From contig CAYUFA010000007.1 of the NCBI GenBank assembly GCA_964443845.1, positions 1-64,000 on the forward strand: a stretch of 64,000 nucleotides of DNA. Direction: 5' to 3'. The position numbers were made by a program, and so were the translations under genes. Positions 8,181 to 17,721 of this stretch are shown piece after piece (the first letter of the stretch is position 1; each line of letters begins with the position of its first letter). The DNA comes from UBA9214 sp964443845. GTDB lineage: Bacteria; Pseudomonadota; Gammaproteobacteria; UBA9214. The notes under the pieces are model-generated. The model was not told the origin of the DNA. It did no database searches and saw only the letters and a list, made by a program, of their open reading frames with translations.

Positions 8181-9071
8181 ATGGCAATAACCGCAGCGCA
8201 GGTGAAGGAACTGCGCGAACGTACCGGCTCCGGCATGATGGAGTGCAAGAAGGCCCTGGTGGAACACGACGGGGACATGGACGCGGCCATCGAGGCGCTG
8301 CGCAAGGCCGGCATCGCCAAGGCCGACAAGAAGGCCGGACGCATCGCCGCCGAGGGGCTCGTGGTGGTCGAACTGTCCGACGATGCGAAGACGGCCGCCG
8401 TGGCCGAGGTCAACTGCGAAACCGACTTCGTGGCCAGGAAGGACGACTTCCAGGCCTTTGCCAGCGCCGTCGCGCGGCGCGTGCTGCAGGACGACCCGGC
8501 GGACCTGGATGCCCTGCTGGCCATGCCACTGAAAGACGGCGCGAGCACGACCATCGAGGAGGCCCGCAAGGCGCTGATCGCAACCATCGGTGAGAACATC
8601 ACCGTGCGCCGCTTTGCGCGCATGGCGAGCAGCAACCCGATCGCCACGTACACGCACGGGGTGCGGATCGGCGTGCTGGTCGATTTCACCGGCGGCGATG
8701 CCGCGCTGGGCAAGGACCTTGCCATGCACATCGCGGCACACGATCCGCGTCCGGTCTGCGTGTCCGAGGACCAGGTGCCGGCCGCACTGATTGCTGCGGA
8801 GCGCGAGATCTTCACGGCGCAGGCACGCGAGTCCGGCAAGCCGGACAACATCATCGAAAAGATGATCGAAGGGCGCATCCGCAAGTTCCTGGCCGAGATC
8901 ACCCTGCTGGGCCAGCAGTTCGTCAAGGACCCGGACCAGACCGTTGGCAAGCTGCTGAACGGTGCCGGTGCCGGGGTGGTGCGTTTCGAACGCATGGAAC
9001 TCGGCGAGGGTATCGAGAAGAAGGCCGAAAATTTCGCCGACGAGGTACTGGCGCAGGTCAAGGGTGGCTGA
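8181..9071 (+). CDS. tsf: translation elongation factor Ts
   Basis: 296-residue guanine nucleotide exchange factor for EF-Tu. The N-terminal UBA-like module has ELRERTGSGMMECKKALVE, and the EF-Tu contact segment NCETDFVARKDDFQAFA is clearly present. Length is normal. The ATG follows AGAGGAA. It lies 47 bases after rpsB with no promoter seen between, so the usual rpsB-tsf operon is intact, and a strong intrinsic terminator follows at 9143-9169. Confidence 0.97.
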   Translation: MAITAAQVKELRERTGSGMMECKKALVEHDGDMDAAIEALRKAGIAKADKKAGRIAAEGLVVVELSDDAKTAAVAEVNCETDFVARKDDFQAFASAVARRVLQDDPADLDALLAMPLKDGASTTIEEARKALIATIGENITVRRFARMASSNPIATYTHGVRIGVLVDFTGGDAALGKDLAMHIAAHDPRPVCVSEDQVPAALIAAEREIFTAQARESGKPDNIIEKMIEGRIRKFLAEITLLGQQFVKDPDQTVGKLLNGAGAGVVRFERMELGEGIEKKAENFADEVLAQVKGG

Positions 9072-9142
9072 GGCCGGCCGACCGGGATGTGCCTGCGGGG
9101 CGGTCGGCCGCCAACCATAGTCTCCCTCTCCGTCCGCTCCAG

Positions 9143-9169
9143 CGGGGTCGCCGTCCGACCCCGTTTTTT
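9143..9169 (+). terminator. intrinsic terminator of rpsB-tsf
   Basis: CGGGGTCG (9143-9150) pairs perfectly with CGACCCCG (9156-9163) around a CCGTC loop, followed at once by six T residues (9164-9169). Textbook Rho-independent terminator 72 bases after the tsf stop. Confidence 0.93.
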
Positions 9170-9259
9170 ATGGCAATCCGCGCCAAAAAGTACGACAATG
9201 CGGCCGGGGCGAAGGCCTTGAAATCCACTATATCTGACTGAATTCAAAAGGCTACCGAC

Positions 9260-9964
9260 ATGTCATACCGGCGCATACTGCTCAAGCTCAGTGGTGAGGC
9301 GCTGATGGGCCAGGGTGGCCACGGGATCGACCCGGACATCCTGCAAAGGCTGGCTGGCGAGATCCACGCCGAGGCACGCAAGGGCGTGCAGGTCGGGCTG
9401 GTGATCGGGGGCGGTAACCTGCTGCGTGGCGCCGGGCTTGCGTCGCAGGGCATGAGCCGGGTCACCGGCGACCAGATGGGGATGCTGGCGACGGTGATCA
9501 ATGCGCTCGCCATGCAGGACGCCCTGCAGCAGGCCGGCTGCGAATGTGTAGTCATGTCCGCGCTGATCATGGACCAGGTCTGTGAATCCTACAGCGTGCG
9601 CCGTGCTGTCGCGCACCTGGCCGCGGGCCGGGTGGTGATCTTCGCCGCCGGTACCGGCAACCCGTTCTTCACCACCGACTCGGCCGCGAGCCTGCGCGCC
9701 ATCGAGATCGGCGCCGAACTGCTGCTCAAGGCCACCAAGGTGAACGGGGTGTATTCCGCCGACCCGGTGCAGCATCCGGACGCGCGCTTCTACGAGCAGC
9801 TGCGCTATGCCGATGCCCTGGAGCAGAAGCTGGGCGTCATGGACGCTACCGCCCTCGTGTTGTGCAGCGAGCATGCCCTGCCGCTGCGGGTTTTCAACGT
9901 GTTCGTTCCCGGCCAGCTGGGCAGGATCGTCGCCGGTGAACCGGTCGGGACGCTGGTGGAGTAG
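9260..9964 (+). CDS. pyrH: UMP kinase (uridylate kinase)
   Basis: 234-residue hexameric amino-acid-kinase-fold enzyme phosphorylating UMP to UDP. The N-terminal RILLKLSGEAL, the glycine loop VIGGGNLLRGA and the ATP-site segment LLLKATKVNGVYSADP are visible. The typical IIFAAGTGNPFFTTDSAA-like motif is present as VVIFAAGTGNPFFTTDS. Starts ATG at 9260, 90 bases beyond the tsf terminator. frr follows 10 bases after its stop, as in most bacteria. Confidence 0.97.
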   Translation: MSYRRILLKLSGEALMGQGGHGIDPDILQRLAGEIHAEARKGVQVGLVIGGGNLLRGAGLASQGMSRVTGDQMGMLATVINALAMQDALQQAGCECVVMSALIMDQVCESYSVRRAVAHLAAGRVVIFAAGTGNPFFTTDSAASLRAIEIGAELLLKATKVNGVYSADPVQHPDARFYEQLRYADALEQKLGVMDATALVLCSEHALPLRVFNVFVPGQLGRIVAGEPVGTLVE

Positions 9965-9974
9965 AGAGGCGAGT

Positions 9975-10532
9975 ATGATCAAGGAAATCGTGCAGGACGC
10001 CGGCATGCGCATGAGCAAGTCGATCGAGACACTCAGGACGTCGTTGAGCAGGGTGCGTACCGGCCGCGCCCACCCGAGTCTGCTGGATCACCTGCGGGTG
10101 GATTATTACGGGTCGGACGTGCCGATCTCACAGGTGGCGAACATCGGCGTCGAGGACGGCCGCACCCTGGTGGTGACGCCCTGGGAGAAACAGATGGTGC
10201 AGCCGATCGAAAAGGCCATCCTGATGTCCGACCTGGGGCTCAATCCGAACACCGCGGGTACCGTGATGCGCATTCCCATGCCGCCGTTGACCGAGGAGAC
10301 CCGGCGTGACCTCGTCAAGGTGGTGCGACAGGAAGGCGAGGCGGCCAAGGTGGCGATTCGCAATATCCGCCGGGACGCGAACAGTGACTTCAAGAGCCTG
10401 CTCAAGGAGAAGGAGATATCCGAGGACGAGGAGCGCCGCGCGCAGGATGACGTCCAGAAATTGACCGACCAGCGTATCGGCGAGGTTGACAGGGTCCTGG
10501 CGCAGAAGGAACAGGAGTTGATGGCGATCTGA
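9975..10532 (+). CDS. frr: ribosome recycling factor
   Basis: 185-residue tRNA-mimic protein that with EF-G splits post-termination ribosomes. Conserved segments include LRTSLSRVRTGRAHPSLLD, the IPMPPLTEETRRDLVK hinge region and the C-terminal helix ending QKEQELMAI. The open frame extends upstream inside pyrH, but MIKEIVQDAGMRM at 9975 is the family start and has AGAGGCGAG upstream. A 170-base GC-rich stretch without a convincing gene separates it from uppS. Confidence 0.97.
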   Translation: MIKEIVQDAGMRMSKSIETLRTSLSRVRTGRAHPSLLDHLRVDYYGSDVPISQVANIGVEDGRTLVVTPWEKQMVQPIEKAILMSDLGLNPNTAGTVMRIPMPPLTEETRRDLVKVVRQEGEAAKVAIRNIRRDANSDFKSLLKEKEISEDEERRAQDDVQKLTDQRIGEVDRVLAQKEQELMAI

Positions 10533-10702
10533 CGCGATGGGGAATACCGTTCATGGGGCTGGCCATTGCGTTCAACCGCGGCGGCCCGGAAGGCCCGGGG
10601 ACCGCGGGCGGGCGACCGGCACCTCGCCAGCCCAGCACGCCAGCCGTGATCGTGTAACCCGCCCGAGTACGGCAAAGTGACAGAACCGAGAGGCAGACGC
10701 GA

Positions 10703-11455
10703 TTGAACTCCCACGCCAGGCAGCCCGGTAGCCAGCCGCAGCACGTGGCCATCATCATGGATGGTAACGGGCGCTGGGCACGTGCGCGCATGCTGCCCCG
10801 TGCCATCGGTCATCGCGAGGGTGTGAAATCGGTCCGCCGCGTGGTGGAGGCATGCATCGACCGGGAGATCGGCGCGCTCACGCTGTTTGCCTTCAGCAGC
10901 GAAAACTGGCGGCGGCCCAGCGAGGAAGTCGGACTGATCCTGGACCTGTTCGTGAACACGCTGAAGAAGGAAGTCGATGCGCTGGACCGCAACAACGTGC
11001 GCCTGCGCTTCATCGGCGAGCGCGCCGCCTTTCCCGATAACCTGCACCGCCTGATCCGCGAATCGGAACAGCAGACGGCGCAGAACCGCCGGCTGGAACT
11101 GGTGATCGCGGCGAATTACGGCGGGCAGTGGGACATCACCCAGGCGTGCCGGCAGCTGGCGCAGCAGGTTGCCGACGGTTCCCTGCAGCCGCAGGATATC
11201 CGCAGCGAGGACATCAACAACGCCTTGTCGATGCCGGACCTGCCCGAGCCGGACCTGTTTATCCGCACCGGTGGCGAACGCCGCATCAGCAACTTCCTGC
11301 TCTGGCAGCTTGCCTACACGGAGCTCTATTTTACCGACCTGCTGTGGCCTGAATTCGATGCCGGTGAACTCGACAGGGCGCTGGACTGGTACGCCAACCG
11401 CCAGCGCCGCTTTGGCCGTACCGGCGAACAGGTGGAGCAGGTCAAGGGTGCTTAG
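10703..11455 (+). CDS. uppS: undecaprenyl diphosphate synthase (isoprenyl transferase)
   Basis: 250-residue cis-prenyltransferase making the C55 carrier for peptidoglycan and LPS. HVAIIMDGNGRWARAR holds the catalytic Asp. LTLFAFSSENWRRP and FIRTGGERRISNFLLWQ-like C-terminal motifs are conserved. No ATG occurs before the MDGNG motif, so a TTG at 10703 with GAGAGGC upstream is the likely start; a GTG at 10745 would trim 14 residues. Its stop overlaps the cdsA GTG start. It is grouped with cdsA, dxr and rseP for isoprenoid and envelope synthesis. Confidence 0.94.
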   Translation: MNSHARQPGSQPQHVAIIMDGNGRWARARMLPRAIGHREGVKSVRRVVEACIDREIGALTLFAFSSENWRRPSEEVGLILDLFVNTLKKEVDALDRNNVRLRFIGERAAFPDNLHRLIRESEQQTAQNRRLELVIAANYGGQWDITQACRQLAQQVADGSLQPQDIRSEDINNALSMPDLPEPDLFIRTGGERRISNFLLWQLAYTELYFTDLLWPEFDAGELDRALDWYANRQRRFGRTGEQVEQVKGA

Positions 11456-12266
11456 GACCCGCCTGATCTCCGCGGCCATCCTGGTGCCGCTCGTCGTGGT
11501 CGGGGTGTTGCGCCTCGACACCCGCATCGTGGCCGGCATCCTCGCGCTCATCTTCTGTGCCGCCGTCTGGGAGTGGTCGCGGCTGGTGCCGTTGTACCGC
11601 GGCTGGTCGCGCGCGGCCTACACCGGGGCGGCGGCCCTGCTGATGTGGCTGCTCTGGCAGGTGCCGCCGGAGCGCATGCTGCCGGCGTTGCTGGGCGTGG
11701 CCGGCGGCTGGTGGCTGTTTGCACTGTTCTGGCTGGCACGCCCCGCCTTCTGTGCCGGGCACGGCCGCGGTTGCACGTTGCTGAAGCTGGTGGCCGGCCT
11801 GCTGGTGACCTTGCCGGCCTGGACCGGGCTGGTGGTGCTGCACCGTCACGGTGCCCGGGGCCCCGAGCTGATGCTGCTGTTGCTGGTCATGATCTGGCTG
11901 GCCGACAGCGGCGCGTTTTTCGCCGGCCGGTTCTTTGGCCGACACAAGCTGGCGCCCGCGGTGAGTCCCGGCAAGACGCGCGAGGGCGTATACGGCGGGT
12001 TGCTGGCGAGCCTGCTGTTTGCCGCTGCGGCCGGCTGGTGGTTCAGCCACTCGCTGGCGTGGACCGTATCATTCTGTATGGTATCGCTGCTGGCCATGCT
12101 GTTTTCGGTGGCCGGTGATCTGCTGGAGAGCCTGATGAAACGCCAGAGCAACAGCAAGGACAGTGGCAGCATCATTCCGGGCCACGGCGGCATTTTCGAC
12201 CGCATCGACAGCATGACGGCCGCGGTCCCGGTCTTCCTGGGCGGCTTCCTGTGGATGGGGCTGTGA
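11448..12266 (+). CDS. cdsA: phosphatidate cytidylyltransferase (CDP-diglyceride synthase)
   Basis: 272-residue multi-pass inner-membrane enzyme converting phosphatidate and CTP to CDP-diacylglycerol. The family signature near the C-terminus is intact: SPGKTREGVYGG, then KDSGSIIPGHGGIFDRIDS. Around seven or eight hydrophobic segments precede and surround it. The GTG start at 11448 lies inside the end of uppS; the upstream open frame is the uppS shadow. The stop TGA shares its A with the dxr ATG (TGATG), so translation is coupled through uppS-cdsA-dxr-rseP. Confidence 0.95.
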   Translation: MLRTRLISAAILVPLVVVGVLRLDTRIVAGILALIFCAAVWEWSRLVPLYRGWSRAAYTGAAALLMWLLWQVPPERMLPALLGVAGGWWLFALFWLARPAFCAGHGRGCTLLKLVAGLLVTLPAWTGLVVLHRHGARGPELMLLLLVMIWLADSGAFFAGRFFGRHKLAPAVSPGKTREGVYGGLLASLLFAAAAGWWFSHSLAWTVSFCMVSLLAMLFSVAGDLLESLMKRQSNSKDSGSIIPGHGGIFDRIDSMTAAVPVFLGGFLWMGL

Positions 12267-13483
12267 TGAATACCCCGCCGGCGCGCCAGCCTGCGGGCGT
12301 CACGCTCCTCGGTTCGACCGGATCGATCGGGGTCAACACGCTGGACGTGATCGGGCGCCACCCGGAGCGTTTCCGTGTGATCGCCCTGACGGCAAACCGC
12401 AACGTCGACGTGCTGGCCGAACAGTGCCTGCGCCATCGCCCGGAGTATGCCGTGCTGGCCGATGCCGATGCCGCGCAGCGCCTGCAGGAGCGCCTGCAGA
12501 AGCCGCTGCCGGAACTGCGGGTACTGGCCGGCATCGACGGACTGGTGGAGGTCGCCGGCCTGGCGTCGGTCAGCCACGTGATGGCCGCCATCGTCGGTGC
12601 GGCCGGTTTGTTGCCGACCCTGCAGGCGGCCCGCTGTGGCAAGCGCGTGCTGCTGGCCAACAAGGAAGCACTGGTGATGTCCGGGGACCTGTTCATGCAG
12701 GCGGTGCGTGAGCACGCGGCCACCCTGTTGCCGATCGACAGTGAGCACAACGCCATCCTGCAATGCCTGCCGGATCACTATCGCGCCGGGAGCGCCCCGC
12801 GCGGCGTGCGCCGCGTGCTGCTGACCGCCTCGGGCGGGCCGTTTCGCACCCTGCCGCTCGCGCGACTGGCAGGCGTGACACCGGAACAGGCGTGTGCGCA
12901 CCCGAACTGGGTGATGGGCCGCAAGATCTCGGTGGATTCCGCCACCATGATGAACAAGGGGCTCGAGGTGATCGAGGCCAGCTGGCTGTTCGGGCTGTCC
13001 CGGGAACGGATCACGGTGGTGCTGCATCCGCAGTCCGTCATCCACTCGCTGGTGGAGTACGTGGACGGGTCGATGCTGGCACAACTGGGCAACCCGGACA
13101 TGCGCATTCCGATCAGTCACGCACTGGGCTGGCCCGAACGGATCGAATCCGGTGCGCAGGGACTGGACCTGCTGGCGACCGGCATGCTGCAGTTCGCCCC
13201 TCCCGACCATGCGCGCTATCCCTGCCTGGCGCTGGCCCTGGCGGCATTGCAGGCCGGCGGTACGGCACCGGCCGTCCTGAATGCGGCGAACGAGGTGGCG
13301 GTACAGGCATTCCTGGAACGGCGTATTGCGTTTCCGGTCATTCCCAGGGTGATCGAGGAAACGCTGGCGCGCGTGCCGGCGCAGGCTGCCGGCAGTCTGG
13401 AAACCGTGCTGGCGGCCGATGCGCTGGCCCGGGAACAGGCTGCTGAACTCGTCGTGGCGAGCAGGGTCACACTGGCACAATGA
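12266..13483 (+). CDS. dxr: 1-deoxy-D-xylulose 5-phosphate reductoisomerase
   Basis: 405-residue NADPH-dependent enzyme for the committed step of the MEP isoprenoid pathway (DXP to MEP). The Rossmann motif LLGSTGSIG is at residues 14-22. NKEALVMSG, LLPIDSEHNAI with its acidic metal ligands, and PNWVMGRKISVDSATMMNKG are all intact. The ATG at 12266 overlaps cdsA's stop; the frame is open 15 bases further back but that lies in cdsA. With ispD, ispF and uppS elsewhere in the window this gives four isoprenoid-pathway genes. Confidence 0.97.
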   Translation: MNTPPARQPAGVTLLGSTGSIGVNTLDVIGRHPERFRVIALTANRNVDVLAEQCLRHRPEYAVLADADAAQRLQERLQKPLPELRVLAGIDGLVEVAGLASVSHVMAAIVGAAGLLPTLQAARCGKRVLLANKEALVMSGDLFMQAVREHAATLLPIDSEHNAILQCLPDHYRAGSAPRGVRRVLLTASGGPFRTLPLARLAGVTPEQACAHPNWVMGRKISVDSATMMNKGLEVIEASWLFGLSRERITVVLHPQSVIHSLVEYVDGSMLAQLGNPDMRIPISHALGWPERIESGAQGLDLLATGMLQFAPPDHARYPCLALALAALQAGGTAPAVLNAANEVAVQAFLERRIAFPVIPRVIEETLARVPAQAAGSLETVLAADALAREQAAELVVASRVTLAQ

Positions 13484-14844
13484 GCGACGTCATCCATTCC
13501 CTGGCGGCATTTCTCGTCGCCATCGGCGTACTCGTCACGGTGCACGAATTCGGACATTTCTGGGTCGCACGCCGGCTCGGCGTCAAGGTGCTGCGGTTTT
13601 CGATCGGTTTCGGCCGGCCATTATGGAAGTGGACCTTCGGCGCCGACCGTACCGAACTGGTGGTCGCCGCCCTGCCGCTCGGCGGCTATGTCAGGATGCT
13701 GGATGAACGGGAAGGCGAGGTAGCGCCTGCCGAACTGCACCGTGCCTTCAACCGCAAACCGGTTCCGACCCGCATCGCCGTGGTGGTGGCCGGCCCCCTG
13801 TTCAACTTCCTGTTTGCCATCCTCGCCTACTGGGTGATGTACGTGGTCGGCGTGCCGGGCCTGCGGCCGGTCGTCGGCGCGGTGATTCCGGACTCGGTTG
13901 CCGAGCAGGCGGGCATCGTGCAGGGCGACGAGATTCTCGCGATCCAGGGGGTCCGGACACCGACCTGGGACAGCGCGATGACCGCCCTGCTGGAAGCCGG
14001 GCTGGACGAGCCGCGGACGCTCGAATTGCAGGTGCGCGGCGCGCACGGCGGGGAGCGTCAGCTGGAGGTGCAGTTCTCCGCGCCGGACCGGCTGCTGGAA
14101 AAGGGCGGGGTGCTGAAGAATTTCGGGCTGGTCCCGTGGCAGTTACCGGCCGTCGTGGACGAGGTGGTGGCGGGCAAGGCGGCGAGCCGGGCGGGGATGC
14201 GTCCCGGTGACCGGATCGTGCGCGCGGACGGCAGGAAGATCACCGGCTGGAACGAGTGGGTGGAATACGTGCGCGCCCGGCCGGAACAGCCGATCGAGGT
14301 CGTGGTGGAGCGGGACGGTCGGCAGGTATCCCTGCACCTGGTGCCGGAACGGGTCAGCGGGGACGGCGGTGAACACGGTTTCATCGGCGCTTCGGTACGT
14401 CTGCCCGACGCGCAACAGCGTGCTACAATGCGCGTCGATGTGCGCTACGGGGTGCTGGAGGCGCTGCCTGCGGCGGTGAACAAGACCGTGGAAATGTCGA
14501 CGCTGACGTTACGCACACTCTGGAAAATGGTTTCCGGCCGCGCGTCGGTCGAGAATCTCAGTGGCCCGATCAGTATTGCCCGCTATGCCGGCGAGTCGGC
14601 CGCGATCGGCCTGAGTACGTTCCTGGCGTTCCTCGGGGTGGTCAGCGTCAGCCTGGGTGTGCTGAACCTGTTGCCGGTCCCGGTACTGGATGGCGGTCAC
14701 CTGATGTATTACCTGGTGGAAGCGGTAACCGGCAGGCCGGTCTCGGAAGCGGTGCAGCTGGCCGGGCAGAAGCTCGGGATCCTGTTGTTGCTGCTGTTGA
14801 TGAGCATTGCCTTTTACAACGACCTGATACGACTGTTTGACTGA
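13480..14844 (+). CDS. rseP: RIP-family zinc metalloprotease RseP
   Basis: 454-residue site-2 intramembrane protease that cleaves anti-sigma factors such as RseA and also clears signal-peptide remnants. The zinc motif VTVHEFGHF is at about residues 19-27. Two tandem PDZ domains occupy roughly 120-300 (one with VADEV-like VVDEVVAGKAASRAGMRPGD). The third metal-ligand motif LLPVPVLDGGHL lies in the C-terminal membrane segment. Starts ATGA-overlapped with dxr and runs into bamA 9 bases later. Confidence 0.96.
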   Translation: MSDVIHSLAAFLVAIGVLVTVHEFGHFWVARRLGVKVLRFSIGFGRPLWKWTFGADRTELVVAALPLGGYVRMLDEREGEVAPAELHRAFNRKPVPTRIAVVVAGPLFNFLFAILAYWVMYVVGVPGLRPVVGAVIPDSVAEQAGIVQGDEILAIQGVRTPTWDSAMTALLEAGLDEPRTLELQVRGAHGGERQLEVQFSAPDRLLEKGGVLKNFGLVPWQLPAVVDEVVAGKAASRAGMRPGDRIVRADGRKITGWNEWVEYVRARPEQPIEVVVERDGRQVSLHLVPERVSGDGGEHGFIGASVRLPDAQQRATMRVDVRYGVLEALPAAVNKTVEMSTLTLRTLWKMVSGRASVENLSGPISIARYAGESAAIGLSTFLAFLGVVSVSLGVLNLLPVPVLDGGHLMYYLVEAVTGRPVSEAVQLAGQKLGILLLLLLMSIAFYNDLIRLFD

Positions 14845-14853
14845 CGGACTGAC

Positions 14854-17145
14854 ATGCCCCGGCCACTGATACGCCTGCTCTGGACGCTGCTGCTGGGTTG
14901 CTGCATGTGCACGACAGCCCGGGCCTTCGAGCCGTTTACGGTCAAGGACATCCGCGTCGAGGGACTGCAGCGCATCTCTGCCGGCACGGTGTTCAACTAC
15001 CTGCCGGTCAAGGTGGGTCAGACCCTCGATACCAAGGGCTCGGTGGAAGCGGTCAACGCGCTGTTCAAGACCGGGTTCTTCGATGATATCTCGCTGGAGC
15101 GCGACGGTGACGTGCTGGTAGTCGATGTGCGCGAGCGTGCCGCGATCAGCAGCATCAAGCTGGAAGGCAACCAGGATCTGGAGACCAAGCAGCTGCTGGA
15201 CGGACTCAAGGAGATCGGGCTGGCGGAAGGGCGGGTGTTCGACCGCTCCCTGCTGGAGAAGGTGGAACAGGAACTGCAACGTCAGTATTTCAGCCGCGGC
15301 AAATATGCCGTGCGCATCGACACCACCGTGACGCCGCTCGAGCGCAACCGGGTGGGAATCCTGATCCACATCTCGGAAGGCCGGGTTGCCCACATCCGGC
15401 AGATCAGCATCATCGGCAATCACAACTTTCCGGAAAAAACGCTGCTCAAGCAGTTTACCCAGACCACGCCGACCCTGTTTTCCGCGTTCACCAAGAAGGA
15501 CCAGTACTCGAAGCAGGCGTTGTCCGCCGACCTCGAGACGCTGCGTACCTGGTATCTTGACCGCGGCTACCTGAATTTCCAGATCAAGTCCACGCAGGTG
15601 TCGATCACCCCCGACAAGAAGGACATCTACATCACGATCAACATCAACGAGGGTGAGCAGTTCCGGATCAAGGTGGTGAAACTGTCCGGCGACCTGGTCG
15701 TGCCGGCGCAAAAGATCTTCCCGCTGATCCACATCAATCCCGGTGACGTCTTTTCGCGCAAGCGGGTGACCGAGGCGGTGGATCGCATCAGCTCCCTGCT
15801 GGGCAACGAGGGTTATGCCTTCGCCAACGTGAACACGGTGCCGGAACTGGATGAAAAGAACCGCGAAGTCTCGCTCGGTTTCTTCGTCGACCCGGGCAAG
15901 CGCGTCTACGTGCGCCGCATCAATATTTCCGGGAACACCACGACCCGGGACGAGGTGCTGCGCCGCGAGCTGCGGCAGATGGAAGGCGGCTGGTATTCCG
16001 CGGAACAGGTGGAGCGGTCCCGTACCCGCCTTGACCGCCTCGGGTTCTTCGAAAAGGTCAACGTCGAGACACCTTCGGTGCCGGGGACGGCGGACCAGCT
16101 GGATGTCAACTACGCGGTCACCGAGACCTCGTCCGGCAGCATCACCGCCGGTGTCGGCTATTCGCAGACCGCCGGCGTGCTGTTCAATGCCAGTATCCAG
16201 CAGAACAATTTTCTCGGCAGTGGCAAGCGCGTCGCCTTCACCTTCGACAACAGCCAGGTCAACAGCGTCTACAGTTTCAGCTATGTCAATCCATACTGGA
16301 CCATCGACGGTGTGAGCCGCGGCTTCGGCGCCTACTACCGCACGACCGATGCCAGGCGCGCAAACCTGACCGATTATTCCACCGATACGCGCGGCCTGGA
16401 CGTCAATTTCGGCATCCCGGTCAACGAGTACGACACCCTGCGTTTCAGCGCCGGCTACAAGGGTCTGGACCTGCACGCGAGCAAGTTCTCGCCGGTCGAG
16501 GTGACCGATTTCGAGGACAGCTACGGCAGTTCCTTCGGTGACCTGGTGCTGTCCGCCAGCTGGAGTCACGATTCCCGCAACAAGATCCTGGTCCCCACCG
16601 ACGGCGGGCTGCAGTCCCTCAGCCTCGAGGCGACCATCCCGGGCTCGGGCCTGGAATACTACAAGCTGGATTACCAGCAGCAGCGTTTCGTGCCCCTGAC
16701 CACGAATTTCACTCTCGGCATGAAAGGGCGTGTCGCGTACGGCCAGGGCTATGGCAGCTTCAGCAACCTGCCGTTTTTCGAGAATTTCTTTGCCGGCGGC
16801 ATCCGTTCCATCCGTGGCTTCAACGAAAACACGCTGGGCCCGAAGGATTCCAATGGCAACGCCATCGGTGGCTCTTTCCTGACCGTATTCAACCTGGAAA
16901 TGCTGTTCCCCGTGCCGTTCATGGAGACCAGCGCGGGTACACGCCTGAGCGCATTCCTGGATTTCGGCAACGTGTACCAGAGCGCCAATGACTTCAATGT
17001 CTCCGATTTCAGGTATTCTGTCGGCCTGGCAGGGTTGTGGTCGTCACCCCTGGGGCCGATCTCGGCGAGCATCGGCGTGCCCCTGAATGCCCAGTCCGGT
17101 GACCGCAAGCAGCTGTTCCAGTTTACTGTGGGAACCTTCTTCTGA
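14854..17145 (+). CDS. bamA: outer membrane protein assembly factor BamA
   Basis: 763-residue Omp85 protein, the core of the beta-barrel assembly machine. A signal peptide ends at about residue 24 (TTARA/FEPF). Five POTRA domains follow (first IRVEGLQRISAGTVFNYL), then a 16-strand barrel from about residue 420 with the conserved lid motif IRGF (GGIRSIRGFNENTLGP). The protein ends in Phe-Phe, the usual outer-membrane insertion signal. Length is close to the family norm. skp follows 30 bases later, as in most gammaproteobacteria. Confidence 0.97.
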   Translation: MPRPLIRLLWTLLLGCCMCTTARAFEPFTVKDIRVEGLQRISAGTVFNYLPVKVGQTLDTKGSVEAVNALFKTGFFDDISLERDGDVLVVDVRERAAISSIKLEGNQDLETKQLLDGLKEIGLAEGRVFDRSLLEKVEQELQRQYFSRGKYAVRIDTTVTPLERNRVGILIHISEGRVAHIRQISIIGNHNFPEKTLLKQFTQTTPTLFSAFTKKDQYSKQALSADLETLRTWYLDRGYLNFQIKSTQVSITPDKKDIYITININEGEQFRIKVVKLSGDLVVPAQKIFPLIHINPGDVFSRKRVTEAVDRISSLLGNEGYAFANVNTVPELDEKNREVSLGFFVDPGKRVYVRRINISGNTTTRDEVLRRELRQMEGGWYSAEQVERSRTRLDRLGFFEKVNVETPSVPGTADQLDVNYAVTETSSGSITAGVGYSQTAGVLFNASIQQNNFLGSGKRVAFTFDNSQVNSVYSFSYVNPYWTIDGVSRGFGAYYRTTDARRANLTDYSTDTRGLDVNFGIPVNEYDTLRFSAGYKGLDLHASKFSPVEVTDFEDSYGSSFGDLVLSASWSHDSRNKILVPTDGGLQSLSLEATIPGSGLEYYKLDYQQQRFVPLTTNFTLGMKGRVAYGQGYGSFSNLPFFENFFAGGIRSIRGFNENTLGPKDSNGNAIGGSFLTVFNLEMLFPVPFMETSAGTRLSAFLDFGNVYQSANDFNVSDFRYSVGLAGLWSSPLGPISASIGVPLNAQSGDRKQLFQFTVGTFF

Positions 17146-17175
17146 CGGATCTGAACGTATGTACGGAGTGTGAAT

Positions 17176-17694
17176 GTGAAAACTTGCAAACTGACTGTAT
17201 TTGTCCTTGCCCTTGTGGGTGCATTGTCGTTGATTCCGGGGCCGGCGACGGCGGCCGGGGACCTGAAGATCGGTTTCGTCGACCTGGCCAAGCTGAGCGA
17301 GAAGGCGCCGCAGATCACCGCCGCGCAGAACAAGATCGACGCGGAATTCTCGGGGCGCGAGAAGGAAATCGTCGAGTTGCAGCGGCGGGTGGCCAAGATG
17401 GAAGAGGCCATGACCACCAACGGCCCCGTGCTCAGCGATTCCGAACGCAGCACCAAGGAGCGTGAGCTGCTGAGCAAGCGGCGCGAACTGAAGCGCATGC
17501 AGGACGAGTTCCGTGATGACCTCAACATTCGCAAGAACGAGATGCTGCGTTCCGTGAACGAGGAGATCGGCAAGGTCATCGACAACTTCGCCAAGAGCGA
17601 GAAGTATGACCTGATCCTGGCCCAGGGCGTGATGTACGCCGGCAAACGGATCGATATCACCGATCTCATTCTCAAGAAGCTGGGGGGGAAATAA
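17176..17694 (+). CDS. skp: periplasmic chaperone Skp/OmpH
   Basis: 172-residue secreted chaperone that shields unfolded outer-membrane proteins. Cleavable signal peptide (MKTCKLTVFVLALVGAL, cut near PATA/AGDL), then DLKIGFVDLAKLSEKAPQI and a long charged coiled-coil arm. The C-terminal part with DLILAQGVMYAGKRIDIT is typical. GTG at 17176 is preferred because GGAG at 17165-17168 is well spaced; an in-frame GTG at 17170 would leave almost no spacing. Sits between bamA and lpxD in conserved order. Confidence 0.92.
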   Translation: MKTCKLTVFVLALVGALSLIPGPATAAGDLKIGFVDLAKLSEKAPQITAAQNKIDAEFSGREKEIVELQRRVAKMEEAMTTNGPVLSDSERSTKERELLSKRRELKRMQDEFRDDLNIRKNEMLRSVNEEIGKVIDNFAKSEKYDLILAQGVMYAGKRIDITDLILKKLGGK

Positions 17695-17721
17695 TCGCCA
17701 GCGATTCGCGGGGCGTACGCG

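Noticed and set aside
9211..9245. Promoter for pyrH (TTGAAA and TATATC motifs)
   Set aside because: The two hexamers are only a few bases apart, so they do not form a normal -35/-10 pair.
10533..10702. Possible terminator or small gene between frr and uppS
   Set aside because: GC-rich inverted segments exist but none has a clean stem with a T-run, and no short frame with a ribosome-binding site was convincing.
14509..16569. 686-codon open frame antisense to rseP/bamA
   Set aside because: Overlaps strongly supported genes; no motif, compositional shadow.
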